From assembly GCA_015272465.1 (NCBI GenBank), contig JACYLR010000030.1, positions 1 through 44,268 on the forward strand: a DNA stretch of 44,268 nt. Reading direction: 5' to 3'. Both the position numbers and the translations under genes were made by a program. The notes beneath the pieces were generated by a model. The model was not told the DNA's origin. It searched no databases and saw nothing but the letters and a program-made list of their open reading frames with translations. The stretch is from Gloeomargaritaceae cyanobacterium C42_A2020_066 (GTDB lineage: Bacteria > Cyanobacteriota > Cyanobacteriia > Gloeomargaritales > Gloeomargaritaceae). Below, one piece after another: positions 39,717-44,268 of the stretch; the first letter of the stretch is position 1, and each line of letters begins with the position of its first letter.

Positions 39717-40066
39717 AGCCCCAACCCCGGCGCGCTGTGCACCATATCCAACAGTAACCAGAGGGCCACGCCCAGGAAAATGAATCCCGACCCCAGGGCT
39801 ACGGTGCGCTCCCAGAGATGCTGGGCCAGCCACCAGCCTACCCCGACTCCCAGAAGACTGGTGCTTACTAGGGCGGCCACGGCTCCCACCCAGACCGTCC
39901 AGGGGTGGTCGGATTGAGCGGTCATCAGCAGCGTACTGACCTGGGTTTTGTCCCCCATTTCGGCCAGCATCACCGTGCCCAGGCTGGTCCAAAAGGCTTG
40001 GACGGCCGGCCGTTTCCAGACCGGGGCCGCAGCGTGGGAGGAGGAAGGCAGAGGGTCGGGGGACAC
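39698..40066 (-). CDS. UPF0016/GDT1 (TMEM165-like) half-size cation exporter subunit, first copy
   Basis: AFWTSLGTVMLAEMGDKTQVSTLLMTAQSDHPWTVWVGAVAALVSTSLLGVGVGWWL; contains E-x-G-D-K-(S/T). Confidence 0.88.
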   Translation of the reverse strand: MSPDPLPSSSHAAAPVWKRPAVQAFWTSLGTVMLAEMGDKTQVSTLLMTAQSDHPWTVWVGAVAALVSTSLLGVGVGWWLAQHLWERTVALGSGFIFLGVALWLLLDMVHSAPGLGLWIGNF

Positions 40067-40171
40067 AGGATTCCGGGGAAAGTTCCGTGGGCAAACAGGA
40101 TCGTAGACCCACCTCTGGGGTTGGGCTGCTCCCTCACCCTAGCAGGTCTGCTGCCCTGGAAAACCAGGGTA

Positions 40172-40501
40172 TCAGTGGAGAGCCAGGCCGGGCAGGAACT
40201 CATTATCAGGCGAGGTGCGGACGTAGGCCACACACCCCTGGCAACTGGAGGGCATGTGGTCGGTGTGGGGGGCTGAACGCAGGTAGTCTCCCGCCTGGAA
40301 GACTTGGCCATCGCACTCCAGATCGCCCTCCAGCATGAAAATCTCCTCACAATCCGCATGGCGGTGGTGGGGGAGTGACGCCCCCGGTGTGAGGCGCAGC
40401 AGGCAGGTCATTTCCCGGCGGGCCTCATCCCGATAGAGATAGGCAATTTCCACCCCCGGCCGGCCGAGGGTCTGCCAGACGCGATCCATAGCCCGCAGCA
40501 C
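40172..40501 (-). CDS. Cupin-domain protein (ChrR-like)
   Basis: MTCLLRLTPGASLPHHRHADCEEIFMLEGDLECDGQVFQAGDYLRSAPHTDHMPSSCQGC. The frame is open upstream to 40600 without an ATG. Confidence 0.82.
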   Translation of the reverse strand: MLRAMDRVWQTLGRPGVEIAYLYRDEARREMTCLLRLTPGASLPHHRHADCEEIFMLEGDLECDGQVFQAGDYLRSAPHTDHMPSSCQGCVAYVRTSPDNEFLPGLALH

Positions 40502-40600
40502 AGTAAGGGCAGGATCCCAATCCGTTAGCCCCAGGCGTTGGCCAAGGCGATGCTTTAGAGCCGGGGCAGGCTCCAGCAGATCAGTGCGTCGTGTAGTGCA

Positions 40601-40801
40601 TCAAATTCCGCGACAGTGCCCCGCGTCATACTCGGCGATTGCCTCTTGAGCAAACGCTTCTCATTTACCGTCTTCAATATCTTTCTCTATCTGTTCATCC
40701 TAATATTCATGATCCAAGTCAAGGAACCACAGCCTCAACTTCTCAAATTCATTGAGTGGCAGTGAAAGAATTGCTGCTTCAATTCGCTCTAGGTTTGACA
40801 T
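40601..40801 (-). pseudogene. Degraded toxin-antitoxin antitoxin-like gene
   Basis: Hand translation: MSNLERIEAAILSLPLNEFEKLRLWFLDLDHEY*DEQIEKDIEDGK*EAFAQEAIAEYDAGHCRGI*. Resembles LPPxEFxxLxxWFxELDxxxWDxQIExDxxAGK antitoxins, with in-frame stops at codons 34 and 47. Confidence 0.75.
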
Positions 40802-40838
40802 CGATCAGTCCGAGAAAGTTTTTGCCCAGGGGAACACC

Positions 40839-41510
40839 TCAGCCAGTAGTGCCCAAGGATGTGGCAGCAACCGTGTTAATCAGGATACGAGCCACCGTGC
40901 TGCTGCTGGTTCCCCAGCGCACCCGCAGGGCACCCAGGAAAAAGCCGAGCACCAGCCAGTCGAACCACTGGTTGGACACCCCACTGATCAGGGCTTGGCT
41001 GAGGCTAAACACGGCCATGGTACCCAACAGGCCCACGGTCATGGTGGCCACCCGCGTCAGGGCAGACTGCACCATCCCCCGCCACATCCACTCATCGCAC
41101 CAGGCGGCCAGACCTCCATTAACGGCAATCACCAGAAACCCCAGGGAACCGGCCGGCCGCGCCGAAATCGGTAAATCCGGCAAGGCCAAGGGCAGACCCT
41201 TCAGACCCAGACCACTGAGCAGGGGCAACAGACCCAGGTAGAGAACACCCCCCGCCAGGCCGGCCGTGATCGCCCCCAGAGACCAGTGGTAGTCCCATTG
41301 GTTGGCACCCAACCCCCAGCGCCGGCCTAGGGTCGCCAAGCCCAGGGCACCCAGGGGCAGCCCCAACCCCATCAGCAGCAGGCCGGCCACCTGACCACTG
41401 CCCAGAACGGGAGCCAACCAGGTCTCGCCCAGCCAGCCCAAGCCCCAGAGCCAGGCCGTCCAGGCTACCGTCACCCCAATTGCCAGTTTGATCATCGGGT
41501 TCCTAGCCAC
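40839..41510 (-). CDS. CPBP (CAAX protease/bacteriocin-processing)-like membrane protein
   Basis: Multiple TM segments; WCDEWMWRGMVQSAL resembles motif 1 (EExxxR); C-terminal motifs are degenerate. Confidence 0.7.
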   Translation of the reverse strand: MARNPMIKLAIGVTVAWTAWLWGLGWLGETWLAPVLGSGQVAGLLLMGLGLPLGALGLATLGRRWGLGANQWDYHWSLGAITAGLAGGVLYLGLLPLLSGLGLKGLPLALPDLPISARPAGSLGFLVIAVNGGLAAWCDEWMWRGMVQSALTRVATMTVGLLGTMAVFSLSQALISGVSNQWFDWLVLGFFLGALRVRWGTSSSTVARILINTVAATSLGTTG

Positions 41511-41515
41511 CGCCT

Positions 41516-42496
41516 ATGATCAAAACTCTACCCTCGCTCCAGGTTTGTGTGGTTGATCTCGAACTCAATTTGACGCCCATTCCCACCCCACCGCCGGACT
41601 TCCGTTCTGGATTTGTGGGCATCCTCGGCCGGCCGAATGTGGGCAAATCGACTCTGCTCAACGCCCTGATCGGCCAGAAAATTGCCATCACGTCCCCCGT
41701 CGCCCAAACCACCCGCAACCGTCTGCGGGGCATCCTCACCACCGCCACCGCCCAGATCATCCTCGTGGACAGCCCCGGCATCCACAAACCCCACCATCCC
41801 CTGGGAGAAATCCTGGTCAACAATGCCCTCGGCCTGATCCAGGCAGTGGACGTGCTGCTACTGGTCGTGGATGGCACGGTTCCGGCCGGCCGGGGGGATA
41901 CCTACATTGCCGAACTGCTGCGGCCGGCCGGCCTCCCGGTTGTCCTCGGTTTGAACAAAATTGACCCCCTAGAGCCTGACACCCCAGCAGCCCCCCGCCC
42001 GGAAGTCTTGGCCAGCTACCAGGCCCTCGGCCCCGATTGGCCCTGGGTATCCTTCTCCGCCTTGGCCGGGGTTGGGCTGGATCACTTGGTGGAGCGCCTC
42101 ACCCAGCACCTGCCGGCCGGCCCCTACTATTACCCCCCCGACCTGGTCACCGATCAGCCGGAACGGTTCATCATAGCCGAACTGATCCGGGAGCAAATCC
42201 TGCACCACACCCACCAGGAAGTGCCCCACTCGGTCGCCGTGGTTGTCGAGTTGATGGAAACCACCCCCAAGATCACCCGCATTCTGGCGGCCATTGTCGT
42301 GGAGCGCGCCTCCCAGAAGGGCATTCTGATCGGCAAACGGGGGCAGATGCTGCGTACCGTGGGCACCCAGGCACGGGCCGCCATCGAGCAACTCCTAGAC
42401 GGCCCAGTTTATCTGGAACTTTTCGTCAAGGTTGAAGCCCACTGGCGGCATTCGCGCCACCAACTGGCGGAACTGGGGTACCGGCCCGAATCCTAA
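41516..42496 (+). CDS. era: GTPase Era
   Basis: [53 protein letters not shown]-terminal KH domain. Confidence 0.97.
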   Translation: MIKTLPSLQVCVVDLELNLTPIPTPPPDFRSGFVGILGRPNVGKSTLLNALIGQKIAITSPVAQTTRNRLRGILTTATAQIILVDSPGIHKPHHPLGEILVNNALGLIQAVDVLLLVVDGTVPAGRGDTYIAELLRPAGLPVVLGLNKIDPLEPDTPAAPRPEVLASYQALGPDWPWVSFSALAGVGLDHLVERLTQHLPAGPYYYPPDLVTDQPERFIIAELIREQILHHTHQEVPHSVAVVVELMETTPKITRILAAIVVERASQKGILIGKRGQMLRTVGTQARAAIEQLLDGPVYLELFVKVEAHWRHSRHQLAELGYRPES

Positions 42497-42516
42497 GGTG
42501 TTGGGAAACGACCGGG

Positions 42517-42897
42517 TTAGCCCATATCGTCAATGTGACCACTGACACCACTGGCCAGCATTTTGATCAGGAGTTCCAGGGTTTCTCGCGAGCAGCCCAC
42601 GTGATCGCCCTTAACGTCAGTTTCCAACCGCTGTAGTTCCAACTCCAGACCCCGCACCACCTGCTCGCATTCCTCGGCCTCGTGGCGGGTCCAGGACTCC
42701 CAGCGGGTCAACAGCCCATAGATGAATGCAGCGCGGGTAATGGTTGCCTCATCCATCCCCAGACCGCGGTACCACAGTCCACAAATGACGCGCATCAGCG
42801 TCCGGGCGTCCTCACCCGAATGCACCAAACTACCGAGTTCCAGCGCGTAGCGGCATCCTCCGGCCCACTCCCGGCACTGTTCCTGAAAATCGAGCAT
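42517..42897 (-). CDS. Hypothetical protein
   Basis: ORF extends to 43008; conserved-looking part begins MLDFQEQCREWAGGCRYALELGSLVHSGEDARTLMRVICGLWYRGLG. No family recognised. Confidence 0.55.
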   Translation of the reverse strand: MLDFQEQCREWAGGCRYALELGSLVHSGEDARTLMRVICGLWYRGLGMDEATITRAAFIYGLLTRWESWTRHEAEECEQVVRGLELELQRLETDVKGDHVGCSRETLELLIKMLASGVSGHIDDMG

Positions 42898-43104
42898 GGT
42901 CAACCCAGTCCTGCGGGATGTCCTCAGGGCTACTTTACCGTGAACTGCCCCCAGTGCCACCCCCACGGCCGGCCGCTGTGCTTGATAAACCATGCTTTTA
43001 CCCTTCATTTAGAACTCAATAGGGACTACCCCCGCCAGACCTCCCCCCCTCGCCAGGACTCTGCTAAGCTCAGGACGATGCCAGTCCTAGGGTGCCCTGC
43101 GGTC

Positions 43105-43575
43105 ATGAGCCTCGTTATTACCGGTAACAAATTTGTTGACGATCTGGGACGGTCAGGTGCGTTAGCAGCCTACGTTCCCCCTGAGGGGGGCCATGAGGGA
43201 CGCTATCAACGCCGCCTCCGGGCAGCGGGCTATCGGACGCTCCACTTCAGCGCCCGTGGGCTGGGGGATTTGGAGGCGTATCTGACCCGCTTCCACGGTG
43301 TCCGCCCACCGCATCTGGGCAAACACACCATTGGCCAAGCCGCGGCCGTGGGTGAGGTCTACTATTTCCCTCCCTTGGTGGATTACAACCTGGCGGCGCT
43401 GCCCCCCAAGTCCAAGGGGCTGGTGCTCTGGATCATTGAGGGCAAGGTGCTCTCCCGCCAGGAACTGACCTACCTGACGGTACTGACTCGCCGCCAACCC
43501 CAGGTGAAGGTGGTCGTGGAAATTGCCAGTAGTCGATCCTTCGAGTGGAAACCTCTGGCAGAGGTGATTGGCTAG
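43105..43575 (+). CDS. ndhN: NAD(P)H-quinone oxidoreductase subunit N
   Basis: MSLVITGNKFVDDLGRSGALAAYVPPEGGHEGRYQRRLRAAGYRTLHFSARGLGDLEAYLTRFHGVRPPHLGK...LPPKSKGLVLWIIEGKVLS is NdhN. Start at ATG 43105 (track 42682). Confidence 0.94.
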   Translation: MSLVITGNKFVDDLGRSGALAAYVPPEGGHEGRYQRRLRAAGYRTLHFSARGLGDLEAYLTRFHGVRPPHLGKHTIGQAAAVGEVYYFPPLVDYNLAALPPKSKGLVLWIIEGKVLSRQELTYLTVLTRRQPQVKVVVEIASSRSFEWKPLAEVIG

Positions 43576-43612
43576 CACTTGAGAGCCGGACGGAGACTGT
43601 TCGGCCGGCCGT

Positions 43613-44260
43613 CTAAGCGTGCAGCGTGGGCAGCAGGGCTTCCAGGGCAATCGCCCAATGCGTCCAGTGGGTTCCCCCCTGACAAAAGAGGGTGTAGGGC
43701 GGCCGGAGTGGCCCATCGGCCGACAACTCCGAAGTACTGCCGTCGATAAATGTCCCCCCGGCCATCATTAGTTCACTGTCGTAACCGGGCTGTTCCCCAG
43801 GCACTGGGTCTAAGTACGACCCCACCGGCGAATGCTGCTGCAAAACGCGGCACACCTGGATCAGCCGCGCCGGGCTACCCAGTTGGATCGCCTGGATCAC
43901 ATCGTGGCGCGGCCAGCCGGGCATCGGGTTAACGGCATAACCCAGCCGACTGAAAACCTCAGCCACCAACAGCCCTCCCTTGAGCGCTTCCCCCACCATC
44001 TGGGGAGCCAGAAACAGGCCCTGATAGAGGAGGCGATTGTGCTCCAGAGTAGCTCCGCCGTGGGAACCGATCCCTGGGGCAGTTAAGCGACAGGCCGCTG
44101 CCTCCACCCACTCCGGCCGGCCGGCCACATAGCCGCCACAGGGAACAATCGTGCCCCCCGGATTTTTGATCAGGGACCCAGCGATCAGGTCTGCCCCCAC
44201 CGCGGTGGGTTCGGAGGTCGCGACAAACTCGCCATAGCAGTTATCCACCAGACAAACCAC
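43613..44260 (-). CDS. Methionine gamma-lyase / aluminium-resistance family PLP protein, N-terminus beyond the window edge
   Basis: MVCLVDNCYGEFVATSEPTAVGADLIAGSLIKNPGGTIVPCGGYVAGRPEWVEAAACRLTAPGIGSHGGATLE; reading frame runs to the right edge. Confidence 0.9.
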   Translation of the reverse strand: MVCLVDNCYGEFVATSEPTAVGADLIAGSLIKNPGGTIVPCGGYVAGRPEWVEAAACRLTAPGIGSHGGATLEHNRLLYQGLFLAPQMVGEALKGGLLVAEVFSRLGYAVNPMPGWPRHDVIQAIQLGSPARLIQVCRVLQQHSPVGSYLDPVPGEQPGYDSELMMAGGTFIDGSTSELSADGPLRPPYTLFCQGGTHWTHWAIALEALLPTLHA

Positions 44261-44268
44261 ATCCGGGT

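Noticed and set aside
39390-40112. 240-aa minus-strand ORF spanning both UPF0016 genes
   Set aside because: Only its C-terminal 108 aa (from MDWQLL) look like a real protein; the N-terminal part is the wrong frame of the first UPF0016 gene.

Overview
GC-rich cyanobacterial chromosomal segment. Marker genes for the assignment: psbK, ndhN, ycf35/ycf46-like ORFs, a SphR-SphS-PhoU-type phosphate-sensing cluster and EbsA-like/DUF4079 genes. It is densely packed with about 40 mostly housekeeping genes: surE, PP2C-WD40, pgk, usp, SDR, mrp/apbC, sphR/sphS/phoU-like, carB, IMPase-like, ycf35, ycf46, hflX, mfd, ybaB, psbK, eno, prmA, serA, NYN/YacP, yraN, M50 protease, methyltransferase, NUDIX/NrtR-like, nadE, PEP-CTERM-like, tRNA-Gly(UCC), dacB, TRAP DctP-like, two half-size UPF0016 genes, cupin, degraded antitoxin, CPBP-like, era, ndhN and an edge-truncated Met gamma-lyase family gene. 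The most striking structure is not a gene. The palindromic octamer GGCCGGCC occurs at about 77 places by hand count, roughly one per 575 bp, nearly all inside coding sequence, and often extended to (GGCC)3 or (GGCC)4. The classic cyanobacterial HIP1 octamer GCGATCGC was not seen at all. This looks like a HIP-like highly iterated palindrome with a different core. It leaves an AGR/GRP/RPA peptide signature across unrelated proteins. Other points of interest: psbK missing from the ORF track, a degraded antitoxin gene with two in-frame stops, two nearly zero-spacer divergent gene pairs, a membrane PP2C phosphatase with a WD40 propeller beyond its TM segment, and a terminator abutting a start codon.
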